Assembly (NCBI GenBank): GCA_963677785.2
Contig: CAXXDH010000003.1
Coordinates: 434,001 to 498,000, forward strand
Length of the DNA: 64,000 bases
DNA from: G963665495 sp963677785
GTDB taxonomy: Bacteria; Desulfobacterota; Desulfovibrionia; Desulfovibrionales; Desulfovibrionaceae
Direction: 5' to 3'
Shown: piece by piece, positions 16,656 to 25,985 of the stretch
Numbering within the stretch: position 1 is the stretch's first letter
How the letters are laid out: the number at the start of each line of letters is the position of its first letter
The notes under the pieces: generated by a model
What the model was told of the DNA's origin: nothing
Database searches by the model: none
Seen by the model: the letters and a program-made list of their open reading frames with translations, nothing else
Position numbers and translations under genes: made by a program

Positions 16656-19181
16656 TCAGGCGTGTTTCAATGCATCCAGCAAAAGCGCGGCTTCGGTTTC
16701 CAGCTTGCGTATCAGAGATGCCAATGCGTCCATGTGTTCCGCTTCGGATGCCTGCTCCAACGTATGGCAAAGCTCCGCGCAGGATTCCGCGCCAATGGTG
16801 CTGCAGCCGCCCTTGAGGGCATGCGCGCGCTGCCCCAGCAGTTGCCGGTTGCCGGTTCTGGCGGCGAATACGAGTTCGGCCATTTGCCGCGGAAGTTCTC
16901 TGGCAAAACTCTCGAACAGCACCTGCAAAATGTCCTGCTCGCCATCCAGGCGCTCCAGGGCGCTTTTCATGTTCAGAAGCGGCGAATCCCGGTGTTGCGC
17001 TGGTTCCAGGGATTCGTGAGACATTCCGTCCGGTCCGGCGCCCAATTCGCTACGCAACGCGACTATATCCACGGGCTTGGCGAGAAACCCATCCATACCG
17101 GCTTCCCGGCAGCGCTGCATATAGCCGGAAACGGCATGAGCGGTCATGGCCACAATACGCAAGGATTTGCTTTCTTCCCCTGCCTGTCCGCTGCGGATGG
17201 CTTTGGTGGTGGCCAGGCCGTCCAGTCCGGGCATCTCAAGATCCATGAGAACCACGTCAAAGCGTTCCTGACTGAGCCGTTTCAAGGCCTCCAGGCCGTT
17301 GCCGACATGGCTGGACTTATGCCCGAGACGCTGCAGCAGCAACAGGGCCACTTTGGCATTGACCGGGTTGTCTTCCACCAACAGAATGCGCAAGGGCCCG
17401 GACAGGATGCCGGATTCCTGCTGCGACTCCTCGGACGCCAGAAAAAGAACGCCGCGCTCAAAGGGAATGGAAAAGAAAAAAGTACTGCCTCTGCCCGGCT
17501 CGCTCTCCAGCCAGATGGCCCCGTCCATGAGCGAAACCAGCTGCCTGCAAATGGCCAGGCCAAGCCCGGTCCCCCCGCTTTTGCCCCCGAGCGGCCCCCT
17601 GATCTGGGTGAACTCCTTGAAAACCGTCTCCTGCTTGTCGCTGCGAATGCCGATGCCCGTATCCCGTACGGAGAAAAGCAGCCTGTGGGAGTCGTCGCCG
17701 TTCTCCACAGGAACAACGGACGCGCTAACGGCAACCTCTCCTTTCGGGGTGAACTTGAGGGCGTTGCCGATCAAATTGTACAGAATCTGCCGCAGGCGAA
17801 GAGGATCGCCCTTGACACCGGCAGGGAGATCCTTGGCGCAATGCAGGGAAAGTTCGATCTGCTTTTTCTCCGCCTCGGGAGTAAGCGCCTTGATCACGGT
17901 CCGCAGCAGCGCTTGCAGATCGAAGTCCACACGCTCTATCCGCAGCATCCGGGCTTCGATCTTTGAAAAGTCCAGTATATCGTTGATGATCTGCAGCAGA
18001 TGCTGGGAGGACTGCTTGATGGTCTCGACATAGTCGCGCTGTTCCGCACTGAGTCCGGAAAGAATGGCCATGTCCGCCATGCCGGTGATGGCATTCATGG
18101 GCGTACGAATTTCGTGGCTCATGCTGGCCAGGAAGGCGCTCTTTGCCTGGCTGGCGGTTTCGGCCTCCTCCTTGGCCGCCTTCAGTTCCTTTTCCATATG
18201 CTTGAGATCGGTGATGTCCACCAGAAACACCGCTATACCGCGAATCTGGGCGTCCGCGTCCTTGACAGGCGCGCAGTACATTTTGTTGTAGCGGCTGGAC
18301 GCGGCGTTTTTACCCTGCGTGGAAAAGCAGCTCATGGTCCGGCCAGAGGCTACAACCTTGGAAATCAGACAATTGGGGCACGGGTCGCGCCTGCCGTGGA
18401 AAACTTCGTAGCACTTGCGTCCGACCACCTGCGCGCGGGTTTTGTTGCCGAAGCGGGAAAGATATTTTTCGCTCACATCCACCAGTTTGTAATTGCGATC
18501 CAGAAAATGAATCGCCATCGGCGCGGCGTCGAAAATGGACCGCAGCTGGCCATGGGCCTCTTTCAGGGCGTCTTCGGAGATCATCCGCCGTGTAAGTTCC
18601 TGTTCGAGTTCCTTGTTGACCGTTTTTATCATGCGGTACAATTCGAAATTCTCCAGGCTGTTGGCGCTGTGCAGCATGATGATGGGCAGCAGGGAATTGA
18701 AACTTTCCGGCAGGTCATAGACGTTGTCTTGCAGCAGGCCGAGAAAAACACCCCGGATACGCTGCGACGTCGCTATGGTATGCAGCAGCAAATGCCCGCC
18801 CTCGGGCGTGGGACCGATGAAAATGGGTTGCCTGCGGTCCAGTCCCCAGGCCAGGGTTCTGTCATCTATGAGTCGTTCCAGGTGCTCTCCGATTTCAGCG
18901 TCGCTATCCACGGGGTCGCGGTACCCCAGGTTGAGGCTGCCGTCTTCTTCGCTGAACAGGAATATGGCCGCCCAGCGGCAGGCAATCAGCTGGCGGACAC
19001 GCGCGCAGGTTTCCCGCAGAATACCTGCCGGAGTTTCCGCCGTGCTGAAACTCTTCTGAAAGTCGCCCAGAGACGCGGCCAGTTCCAGCGCGTCCAGCGT
19101 ATAACGATGTACGCTTTCCAGATACGCCACCCGCTCTTCAAGCTCGGCAACCTGTGAGCGTAATTCCTGTTCAGTTTTCAT
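16656..19181 (-). CDS. hybrid sensor histidine kinase (GAF-PAS-HisKA-HATPase-REC-HPt)
   Basis: 841 aa. A short coiled N-terminus is followed by a GAF-like domain (about 45-190), a PAS domain (about 215-330) with a CPNC motif that could bind metal or be redox sensitive, a HisKA box with SHEIRTPMNAI (His about 355), an ATPase domain with DTGIGI and a GTGLGLAIC G-box, a receiver (about 596-715; VEDN, VVLMDLEMPG, MTAH) and an HPt domain with HALKGG (about 785). No transmembrane segment is evident, so it is a cytoplasmic phosphorelay protein. It overlaps the end of the upstream HDOD gene by 11 bases, implying one operon and a shared pathway. The output partner is not visible. Confidence 0.9.
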   Translation of the reverse strand: MKTEQELRSQVAELEERVAYLESVHRYTLDALELAASLGDFQKSFSTAETPAGILRETCARVRQLIACRWAAIFLFSEEDGSLNLGYRDPVDSDAEIGEHLERLIDDRTLAWGLDRRQPIFIGPTPEGGHLLLHTIATSQRIRGVFLGLLQDNVYDLPESFNSLLPIIMLHSANSLENFELYRMIKTVNKELEQELTRRMISEDALKEAHGQLRSIFDAAPMAIHFLDRNYKLVDVSEKYLSRFGNKTRAQVVGRKCYEVFHGRRDPCPNCLISKVVASGRTMSCFSTQGKNAASSRYNKMYCAPVKDADAQIRGIAVFLVDITDLKHMEKELKAAKEEAETASQAKSAFLASMSHEIRTPMNAITGMADMAILSGLSAEQRDYVETIKQSSQHLLQIINDILDFSKIEARMLRIERVDFDLQALLRTVIKALTPEAEKKQIELSLHCAKDLPAGVKGDPLRLRQILYNLIGNALKFTPKGEVAVSASVVPVENGDDSHRLLFSVRDTGIGIRSDKQETVFKEFTQIRGPLGGKSGGTGLGLAICRQLVSLMDGAIWLESEPGRGSTFFFSIPFERGVLFLASEESQQESGILSGPLRILLVEDNPVNAKVALLLLQRLGHKSSHVGNGLEALKRLSQERFDVVLMDLEMPGLDGLATTKAIRSGQAGEESKSLRIVAMTAHAVSGYMQRCREAGMDGFLAKPVDIVALRSELGAGPDGMSHESLEPAQHRDSPLLNMKSALERLDGEQDILQVLFESFARELPRQMAELVFAARTGNRQLLGQRAHALKGGCSTIGAESCAELCHTLEQASEAEHMDALASLIRKLETEAALLLDALKHA

Positions 19182-20427
19182 CCTGGAAAAAAATTCTCAT
19201 AATTTCGTCCAGTTGATGGTCCAGTTGCATAATGATCACGGACAAGGCGCTGAGAGGCAGCCGTACCACATCCCAGGCTTGCGGAATCAGTACGGGCACA
19301 CGGCTGCGCCCGGCCGCGTAGCCCATGGAGTGGGAAATAATATCGGCAAGGTGCACGAAAGCGGGCTCCAGCAGCATTCCCGAACCTATGGGATCGTGAT
19401 GCAGTCTGATGGTCGATTCCAGAACGGCCGGAAATTTCCACTGCGCCAGCAGGCCTCCGGCCAATTCGCCATGGTTGAATCCCCACACGACCCGCTCCGC
19501 ATCGCAGACAGGCTCATTCAGAGTTTCCACCCTCTGAAGCACGGCCAGATAGCGCTCCGGCGAATGTTTGATCATGACCAGACGGCCGATGTCGTGCAAC
19601 AGCCCGGCCACGAAAAACCGTTCCTCGTTCCTTCCGTTCACCTGCCCCGCCAGCAGCCGCGCCGCGGTTCCGCAAGCCACGCTGTGCTGCCAGAAGGATT
19701 TCATATCTATGACACCCGCGGGCATATCAGTAAACAACGAAATCACGGAAATGCCCAGGGCGAGATTGCTCAGATGGTTGGAACCGACAATGGCCACGGC
19801 TCGGGAAAGGGTGTCGATCTTCTGGGGGAATCCGTAAAACGGACTGTTCACCAGGCGCAACAGCTTGGCGGAAAGACTGACGTCCTTGCTGATGACATCG
19901 GCAATATAGGCGGCCGAACTTCGGGGGCTTTTAATGGCTTCGACAATCCGGGCATAAATATCGGGCAAGGAAGCCAGGCCGGTCTCCGCGGCCAGCAAAT
20001 CTTGCATGTCGACTTGTCCGGGCACTGAGAAGGGAGCTCCCCCATCAGGTTCATGGAGTGAGAAAGGAGGTCCGCAAGGGGCCGTCTGCAGATTCTGTTT
20101 GTCTCTGCGGGCCGCGCGCAGCACAAACTGCCGCGCCAGTTCGCGCATGGCCGGATGCTGGAGGGAGTTGCCCCGAAAGCGTTCTTTGACACAGCGTTTG
20201 GCGGATTCAAGAAATTTCGGGTCAATTTTGCTCAGGGTTTCGGCTTCGGCTTTTTCCTGGGTCGCCCCTGCGATGTCCGCTTCGGTAACCCCCCAGGTTT
20301 TGCACGTCCTGATATGCTGCTCGGCAATGACATGCCCCTTGGGCAGCAGCAACCGGCCTTGACGTGTCCGCAAGTCCGAAGCCAACACCATGCCGGGCTT
20401 CAAATCCTCCACAAATATTTTGCCCAT
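19171..20427 (-). CDS. HDOD-domain signalling protein
   Basis: 418 aa from the ATG of MGKIFVEDLKPGM; an upstream in-frame ATG gives 440 aa, so the start is not certain. The N-terminal about 60 residues (LKPGMVLASDL, GRLLLPKGHVI) match the short domain often found before HD-GYP/HDOD modules. The rest is an HDOD domain (about 145-345) with SPRSSAAYIADVISKDVSLSAKLLRLVNSPFYG, DTLSRAVAIVG, FVAGLLHDIGRL and FNHGELAGGLLAQW. HDOD proteins are non-catalytic HD relatives that act in regulation. It overlaps the hybrid kinase downstream by 11 bases. Confidence 0.88.
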   Translation of the reverse strand: MGKIFVEDLKPGMVLASDLRTRQGRLLLPKGHVIAEQHIRTCKTWGVTEADIAGATQEKAEAETLSKIDPKFLESAKRCVKERFRGNSLQHPAMRELARQFVLRAARRDKQNLQTAPCGPPFSLHEPDGGAPFSVPGQVDMQDLLAAETGLASLPDIYARIVEAIKSPRSSAAYIADVISKDVSLSAKLLRLVNSPFYGFPQKIDTLSRAVAIVGSNHLSNLALGISVISLFTDMPAGVIDMKSFWQHSVACGTAARLLAGQVNGRNEERFFVAGLLHDIGRLVMIKHSPERYLAVLQRVETLNEPVCDAERVVWGFNHGELAGGLLAQWKFPAVLESTIRLHHDPIGSGMLLEPAFVHLADIISHSMGYAAGRSRVPVLIPQAWDVVRLPLSALSVIIMQLDHQLDEIMRIFFQDEN

Positions 20428-20660
20428 GCCAAACGCTTCCCCGAATCCCATCCCTGTTTTTTTCAAAAGACATCGCCAACCATTGAAGCCCATTAAAAAA
20501 AATCTACAGTCTGGACGTGCTGCATCTTATCTGATTTTATTGAAAAGCAAAAGCAACTCAGCGCCAACAAGAACGCCGAAAACTTCAATCCATTCACAAG
20601 TACTGCTGCCGGACGTCGACAACACGCAAAAACATCAGAGCAGCAAGGAACCCGAACCGT

Positions 20661-20960
20661 TTATCCCTGTCCCTTTTGCTCCAAAAGCTGTTTGCGTTCC
20701 TGGGTATACGCCCACCACGGGCACGCTTCCTCGCCGGAAAGAAAACGGGTTATGGAGATGAAAACATCCAAAACACAGGGATCAATACGGCGACCGTAGT
20801 GTTCGCAAAGCGCCTCGTACAGGCCGAACGGGCACCGGCCCGCAAGCTGCCGGGGCTCGGAAAATCCCAGTTGCCGCAGATCCGCGGCAATGGCTTTGCC
20901 CACGTTGGGCAGGTCCGTCAGCGCGTCAAGCCGGTTGCGGTCCGCTTTTTTCGGATTCAT
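20661..20960 (-). CDS. helix-hairpin-helix protein of the Cdd1/'pathogenicity locus' family
   Basis: 99 aa from the ATG with AGGAG ten bases upstream; a TTG 21 bases earlier is unlikely. It carries LTDLPNVGKAIAADLRQLG, a helix-hairpin-helix, followed by LAGRCPFGLYEALCEHYGRRIDPCVLDVF and a final WWAYTQERK, the pattern of small Cdd1-like proteins. A DNA-binding role is inferred from the HhH motif; no specific activity is known to me. It lies 48 bases downstream of the GyrI-like gene and is probably cotranscribed. Confidence 0.75.
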   Translation of the reverse strand: MNPKKADRNRLDALTDLPNVGKAIAADLRQLGFSEPRQLAGRCPFGLYEALCEHYGRRIDPCVLDVFISITRFLSGEEACPWWAYTQERKQLLEQKGQG

Positions 20961-21008
20961 GGGGTGTCTCCTGCAAGCCAATCAGACAAAAGTCCATTCT
21001 GGTCTTTT

Positions 21009-21632
21009 TCAATCCTGCTGCGGCTGAAACGGCTGTCTGATCAGGGTTTTCAATCTTTCCGGAGCCGTACGCCGCATGTCGCTCAAATAGATCTCGTGGT
21101 GCATGCCCGTACGTTCGCCTCCCTTCTGCGCAATAAAGGCGTGCAACTTTTCCACAGTGGGCCCTTCGTCGGAAAAAGGCCCGACGTGCAGAATCTGGGC
21201 GGCCTTTCCCTCTGTGAACGACGCGTAGCGTACGAGCGGCAGCGCGGCGGGATGCTTCTTTTTTTCCACCTGCAGCCGCGCGTTCTGTACCAGATCCGCG
21301 TCGACAATCTCCGGCTGCATGATCCGCAGGCTCCACTTCCAGCGGTCTTTCCGCGCTACGCAAAAATCCTCCATATCGTCGGCCCACCAGAGCCCTTCCA
21401 GAGGCATCACGCCGTAATCGATGGCGGCCTCCCCTTTTTTGATCATAAACTTCAACGCGTAGGCCAGAGAAAACAGGGCTTCCACGGCTTCCTGAAAACT
21501 CTGAGACACGTTCGGATCGCCCTGGCCTTCGATCATCAAAAAATGCATTGCCGGGACGTCCACAATCTCCACCTGCTTTGCGGAGGCCTTGTAGAAAGAC
21601 TTGAGTTCCTTTTTGTAATCAATCTTTTTCAT
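21009..21632 (-). CDS. GyrI-like small-molecule-binding domain protein
   Basis: 207 aa. The opening IDYKKELKSFYKASAKQVEIVDVPAMHFLMIEG, the LYALKFMIKKG block and the C-terminal HVGPFSDEGPTVEKLHAFIAQKG are typical of stand-alone GyrI-like (SHV/SOUL-type) proteins such as YdeM-like and lin2189-like families. These fold as the ligand-binding half of AraC-type drug sensors; some hydrolyse cyclopropanoid compounds. No DNA-binding domain is present. Its start overlaps the 3' end of the upstream membrane-protein gene by 14 bases. Confidence 0.8.
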   Translation of the reverse strand: MKKIDYKKELKSFYKASAKQVEIVDVPAMHFLMIEGQGDPNVSQSFQEAVEALFSLAYALKFMIKKGEAAIDYGVMPLEGLWWADDMEDFCVARKDRWKWSLRIMQPEIVDADLVQNARLQVEKKKHPAALPLVRYASFTEGKAAQILHVGPFSDEGPTVEKLHAFIAQKGGERTGMHHEIYLSDMRRTAPERLKTLIRQPFQPQQD

Positions 21633-22992
21633 ACGTGCTTTTCCTCCGCGAACGGACTCCGAGACGACCGGGTATCCTTGACAGACCTATCCCTGCCGCA
21701 AGGACGGTAATCCCGTACAGCTGCAAGGCCGAACGGTGCACAGTCTCCTGCGACAAGAGAAATCTGTAGGCATTGGTATAGCCGAAAATAAACAGGAAGG
21801 CGGCCAGGCAGACCAGCCAGGCGCCAAAAACCGCGCGCCCGTCCCTGGCGGCCAGCGACCAGGGCGCCGTACCCAGGAGGCAAAGCAGCATCAGGGGCCA
21901 GAAAACGCCGTGGGTGGAAGACACAACCACGTCCTGAAAAAGCAGCTGCAACGTATCCGCATGCCAGCCGTAAGTAACCGCAAAAGGGGCCGCGCCCAGG
22001 CCGTTGACGCCTTTGAACAGCAGCCAGGGAGCAAGGACGGCGAATCCCAGGCCAAAAAGCCCCGCCTGCCGCAAAGCCCGTCGCGGATCGGCCCGCCAGG
22101 GTTGCATCAGAAACAAAATGGTCAGAATGCCGGGTACGGCCAGAGCCAGCCCGTCGTTTTTCATGAAACAGGCTCCCGCGGCGAGCAGTCCGGCCAGAAA
22201 TCCATTGCCTGACAGCGCCGCGAGCGCCCCGCCGGTGGCAAAAGCGAGCACAGACAGGTCGGCGTTGCCTATGGCCATATTCCAGACCAGAAATGGCGCG
22301 GTGCAGAGAAACACGACACTGGCGGCAGCCAAAGCCCTGCTGCCCGTACGGCGGGCCAGAACAGGCCAAAACATGGCCAGCATGGCCAGAAAAAGCGGGA
22401 CTCCATCAAACCTGCCTGCCACGTCGTTCCAGTTTCCTGAAAAAAACGCGCTCACAACCCTGTGGAGAGGCAGGCCGAGCGGATACTGTGGTGCGCTGAA
22501 CATGCCGAGAAAAGCCGGATTGTTCGGATCCCACGACCAGTTCACACCGAAATACAGCGCCCTGGCCTTGCCGATCCAGTTTTGCAGCGGATCGTCAAAA
22601 AGCGCGGGCGTACACACTATCAACGCCAGGGCGAACACAATTTTTTCGCAGGCCACCGCTCCCGCTACGAACTCATACCAGCGCGGCCGTGGCAAAGAAA
22701 AAGCGTGTCCTGAATGTGGCTGGGCCCGAAGCTCTCCAAAGGTACGAAACAAGCACCACAAGCCGAACACCCCGGCCAGGCCGACCACGGCGACAGACCA
22801 GGCCAGGGAGAGACCGAGCCAGAGCAGAACAAAAACAAGCTGGCTCTCGATAAAAAAACCGGCCAGAAAACAGCTCCCGGCCAGGCCAGCCGGTCCGAAG
22901 CTTTTATAATGCTCCCTGCATAAGGGCGCCGTAATTCCCCCTACTGATACGGCAAGCAGACTGTTGAGCGTACAGGCCAATAATGGGGTCAC
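21619..22992 (-). CDS. polytopic membrane protein, GT-C/glycosyltransferase 39-like
   Basis: 457 aa from a GTG whose last bases overlap the stop of the upstream gene (GTGA), a typical coupled start. About ten hydrophobic helices are visible. A luminal-type loop with LQNWIGKARALYFG and SAPQYPLGLPLHRVV and a GNADLSVLAFATGG segment are reminiscent of dolichol-phosphate-mannose mannosyltransferase-like GT-C proteins, but the classical DE/DD motif in the first loop is not clear. It probably transfers sugars from a lipid carrier at the cytoplasmic membrane. Partner gene: the unknown membrane protein at 22989-23834. Confidence 0.6.
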   Translation of the reverse strand: MTPLLACTLNSLLAVSVGGITAPLCREHYKSFGPAGLAGSCFLAGFFIESQLVFVLLWLGLSLAWSVAVVGLAGVFGLWCLFRTFGELRAQPHSGHAFSLPRPRWYEFVAGAVACEKIVFALALIVCTPALFDDPLQNWIGKARALYFGVNWSWDPNNPAFLGMFSAPQYPLGLPLHRVVSAFFSGNWNDVAGRFDGVPLFLAMLAMFWPVLARRTGSRALAAASVVFLCTAPFLVWNMAIGNADLSVLAFATGGALAALSGNGFLAGLLAAGACFMKNDGLALAVPGILTILFLMQPWRADPRRALRQAGLFGLGFAVLAPWLLFKGVNGLGAAPFAVTYGWHADTLQLLFQDVVVSSTHGVFWPLMLLCLLGTAPWSLAARDGRAVFGAWLVCLAAFLFIFGYTNAYRFLLSQETVHRSALQLYGITVLAAGIGLSRIPGRLGVRSRRKSTYEKD

Positions 22993-23834
22993 GGCACGCG
23001 CTCCACCATGAAGTTCTCCGGAGTGACCACTACCCGCTGCCTGCATTGCTTTCCTCGGCCCACGGGTTTGCGCAGCAGTTTGTAATTGGCCAGCGTGCGC
23101 CAGGGCCAGGCCATTTCCTTTTCACACCACGGGACGGAAGGAATCGACGCGGCCAGCTTGTCCAGAATCTCCTCGTTTTCTTTCCAGGGAGCGAAGAAAA
23201 AGTTCGTTTCAAGCGCATTCATGGTACGCACATGCTCATACCCCGAGCGGAAGTCCATGAGCAGAAAAGAAAGCACAAGGCCGATCAACAGACTCGTCCG
23301 CAACGGCTGCCGGAACAACAGCAGAGCAAAGCATACGACGACCGGACAGAGAGCCAGCAGGAGCAGGTCGTAATCAAGGCCGACCAGCTTCGGACCGCGT
23401 CTGAGCACATTGGGCTGCCCCCAGGAGATGAATTCCGGTTCCAGAAAAATATCCAGCGAATCCGCCATGGTCGGAGCGCGCAACGCAACAAAGCGCATTG
23501 AGGGCTCCTCGGGATGCAACAACATTGCAATGTCGCCTTTCCATGCGGGGTTGGAATGAAAATCATAGGCATGCCGGCCGGGACGGAGCAGAAAGGTGTC
23601 GGAGTGGAATTCGTGTTCCGCATTGGTTTTCCAGCCGATGGTCGCCAATGAGACAGAGGGAACCTGCGCGTCGAGGACAAGGACACTGTTATCGGCTGAT
23701 CCGCAGTTTTTGCATAAAAATTCCGCCTGGGCGTTTGCCTGCCGCGAAAAGGCCGTATTGCATACGGCCAGAACCACAAGTATGACGCACGCCGGAAACA
23801 ACCGGAAAAACGATGGGCAACAGTTTAAAATCAC
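22989..23834 (-). CDS. membrane protein of unknown function
   Basis: About 281 aa if a GTG at 23834 is used; the frame extends further upstream into the ThrE-like gene, so the start is uncertain and no good ribosome site is seen. It has an N-terminal hydrophobic segment (LFPACVILVVLAVC), a soluble region of about 110 residues with FLCKNCGSADN and a beta-rich stretch, then two adjacent hydrophobic segments (LLLLALCPVVVCFALLLF and LLIGLVLSFLLM) and a C-terminal soluble part. The architecture suggests a periplasmic domain between membrane anchors. Coupled by GTGA overlap to the GT-C-like protein, so they may act together in cell-envelope sugar modification. No family recognised. Confidence 0.5.
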   Translation of the reverse strand: MILNCCPSFFRLFPACVILVVLAVCNTAFSRQANAQAEFLCKNCGSADNSVLVLDAQVPSVSLATIGWKTNAEHEFHSDTFLLRPGRHAYDFHSNPAWKGDIAMLLHPEEPSMRFVALRAPTMADSLDIFLEPEFISWGQPNVLRRGPKLVGLDYDLLLLALCPVVVCFALLLFRQPLRTSLLIGLVLSFLLMDFRSGYEHVRTMNALETNFFFAPWKENEEILDKLAASIPSVPWCEKEMAWPWRTLANYKLLRKPVGRGKQCRQRVVVTPENFMVERVP

Positions 23835-23904
23835 GCGTTGTTTATAGTAACGATGCAGCCTGTTGTCCAGCGGCGTTCCCGCTTCCTTCCTCCCCTGATC
23901 CCAG

Positions 23905-24369
23905 CTAAAGAGTCCGTTTATCGATACGTAGATACAGGCTGGGCAGAACCAGCCCCATGGCAATGGCCATGAGCACGTACAGAGTCGTGAGGAAGTTGTG
24001 GCTGGCCGTAAAGAATTCCGCCGGGTCCTTGGTGGTGGCGAAAGTCATGAAACCGGTCATGGCCTTGAACGCAAAAACGCCGGGCACCATGTTGATGGTG
24101 CCGGGAATGGAGACCACGTGCGTAGGCAGTACGAGCTTATTGTGCGGCACAAAGGAAATGAACCCCACGGCCGTTGCCCCCAGCAGCGTGGACAGTTCTA
24201 GCGATGCCCCCAGAGAAAGTCCCAGCGTACGCAGCCCGAGCCCCAGGGCGCCGCAGATGCCGCACCAGGGCAGTATCCGCCTGGGAATATTGAACAGCAC
24301 GGCAAACCCCACTGATGCCAGAGCGCCGAAAAAAGCCTTGAGAAGAATATCCGCCACTATTTCCCACAT
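23905..24369 (-). CDS. threonine/serine exporter, ThrE C-terminal half (YjjB-like)
   Basis: 154 aa with four or five hydrophobic helices: FGALASVGFAVLFNIPRRILPWCGICGALG, LEL-STLLGATAVGFIS and VPGVFAFKAM, ending with several helices. This is the ThrE_2/YjjB pattern. It starts one base after the stop of the YjjP-like gene; the two halves together make the ThrE-type transporter that exports small amino acids or dicarboxylates. Confidence 0.85.
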   Translation of the reverse strand: MWEIVADILLKAFFGALASVGFAVLFNIPRRILPWCGICGALGLGLRTLGLSLGASLELSTLLGATAVGFISFVPHNKLVLPTHVVSIPGTINMVPGVFAFKAMTGFMTFATTKDPAEFFTASHNFLTTLYVLMAIAMGLVLPSLYLRIDKRTL

Positions 24370-24370
24370 C

Positions 24371-25144
24371 TCAGACCATCTCCTTCAGACTGAGCGCAAG
24401 CAGCATGCCGAAGGCCAGAAAAACCACCATCAGCATGCCCATGACGCCCCGTGTCAGTCCCACGGTCACATAGCCGCGAATCAGTTCCTCTATGGAGTCA
24501 ATGAGCGGTACGCCCGGGATCAGATACAGCACCGAGGCGGCCAGAACCAGATCCGGTTTGTGCACCATGGGTCCGAACACAATGGCCGCCAGACTGGAAA
24601 TAAATGCGCAGACCCCGAACACCAGCATGACATTGTAGCGCAGGCGCGAAAGCCGGAAACGGGCCATGACGCCCACATAGGCGGCCAGGGCCGTGGCCAG
24701 AAACTCGCGCGGGCCGCCGCCGAAAATGACCACAAAAGCGCCGCAGGCTATGCTCACGGCCAGGCTTGCAAAGGTCGAACAATAAATCGGCCCGTCTTCG
24801 GCAATGCGTTTGAGGCTTGCCCGGATCCGCTCCGAATCAAAGCCCTCGCGTTGCACGTCCTTGGCCAGGGCGTAGATCTCCGTGACTTTTTTGAAATCCA
24901 CCCCGTGCCCCGCAATGGTACGCACCTTGGTCAGCGTGAGGCCGCGGCGCGTAATGGTGACCATCAGGGCGTTGTGAGCCACAAGAATGCTGATGGTTTC
25001 ACAGTGAAACGAGTCCAGCAGGCTGGTGATGGCCCGCTGCACCTTGTCTATTTCCGCGCCCGAGCCGAACATCATCTCACCCGCCCAAAGCGCCAGATCT
25101 ATGGCATCGTGCATCTCCGCACGATTTATATGTACTCCGTCCAT
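24371..25144 (-). CDS. threonine/serine exporter, ThrE N-terminal half (YjjP-like)
   Basis: 257 aa. A soluble N-terminal region carries the family start (LALWAGEMMFGSGAEIDKVQRAITSLLDSF) and TRRGLTLTKVRTI; four hydrophobic helices follow, with the signature LYLIPGVPLIDSIEELIRGY near the C-terminus. Split YjjP/YjjB pairs are common. The next gene encodes the other half, one base away. Confidence 0.88.
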   Translation of the reverse strand: MDGVHINRAEMHDAIDLALWAGEMMFGSGAEIDKVQRAITSLLDSFHCETISILVAHNALMVTITRRGLTLTKVRTIAGHGVDFKKVTEIYALAKDVQREGFDSERIRASLKRIAEDGPIYCSTFASLAVSIACGAFVVIFGGGPREFLATALAAYVGVMARFRLSRLRYNVMLVFGVCAFISSLAAIVFGPMVHKPDLVLAASVLYLIPGVPLIDSIEELIRGYVTVGLTRGVMGMLMVVFLAFGMLLALSLKEMV

Positions 25145-25985
25145 AACTGCTTCAATTGCTCCTAAAAAACTCTTAGCTTTTCAGTTTTTTCATCTCGTCT
25201 GTATCATCTCGTCCGGCAGCGGATCCGGTAGTCCGATCCTTACGCCCCGGGCAAAACGAGCGCTATACTCCTGGAACGGACAACTGGCAATGATCTTTTT
25301 TCTGTTATCCAACTTGAAAAATTGTAAAAAAACGCAAAATTTCAACCTGCAAGGCAGCGGCAACACACCGTAGTTCAGCTGAAAAATTGTTGTTTTATAT
25401 TCGCACTAGAACATAAAGTTTCAAGCGTGACGACTTTTTTTTCACGACATTATAGTGACAACCCCCAAGAATTTGTTTAATTGATGGGCAATATTGTTTG
25501 CTAGTCGTATATTAACCATCCGGCTTGCCCGAGCGGCCGCACAATGTAGATGTTTTACAGGCCCCCCCCTGCGTCAATAGCCCAAAATTTGTGGATAAAG
25601 TTGATTCTGAGGACTTTGAAGGGGGAGTGGATTTGAACTTGTCCATGAAATAGCGCTCTGGGTCTGCAAAAAAACATAAAAAGTAATTCGACGCCACCTG
25701 ATTATATACCAAACTAAGAATTTAATCATGCAAACCTCCCCCGAGTGGACTGCCCAAGCATAGCACCAAACGTATCAATATTTTTCTGCATATGGAAAAG
25801 CTGTCCATCGAATTTTCGATAAAATACACGACAGCCGCAGGTCAAATTCTCAACTTACAGCAACTTCTGAACGCCCCAAAGCGGCAAACTTGCAAACCGC
25901 CAAGTCTCGACCTTGAAGGAAAGTATTCGGGGATTGGGGGATTTTTTTGATAAAAAAATGACATGGTCAAGAATTGGAGATTCTT
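25145..25985. other. 841-base AT-rich gap without a convincing gene
   Basis: Base composition drops sharply past about 25150. The only open frames are a 115-codon plus-strand frame running out of the thrE start and a 66-codon minus-strand frame at 25512-25712, neither with a recognisable product. No transposase, tRNA or inverted repeats are evident. It marks the left edge of the AT-rich island to 29275 and probably holds divergent promoters. Confidence 0.5.

Noticed and set aside
25512..25712. 66-codon minus-strand frame
   Set aside because: No RBS or recognisable product; lies in an AT-rich gap. Kept only as part of the gap description.
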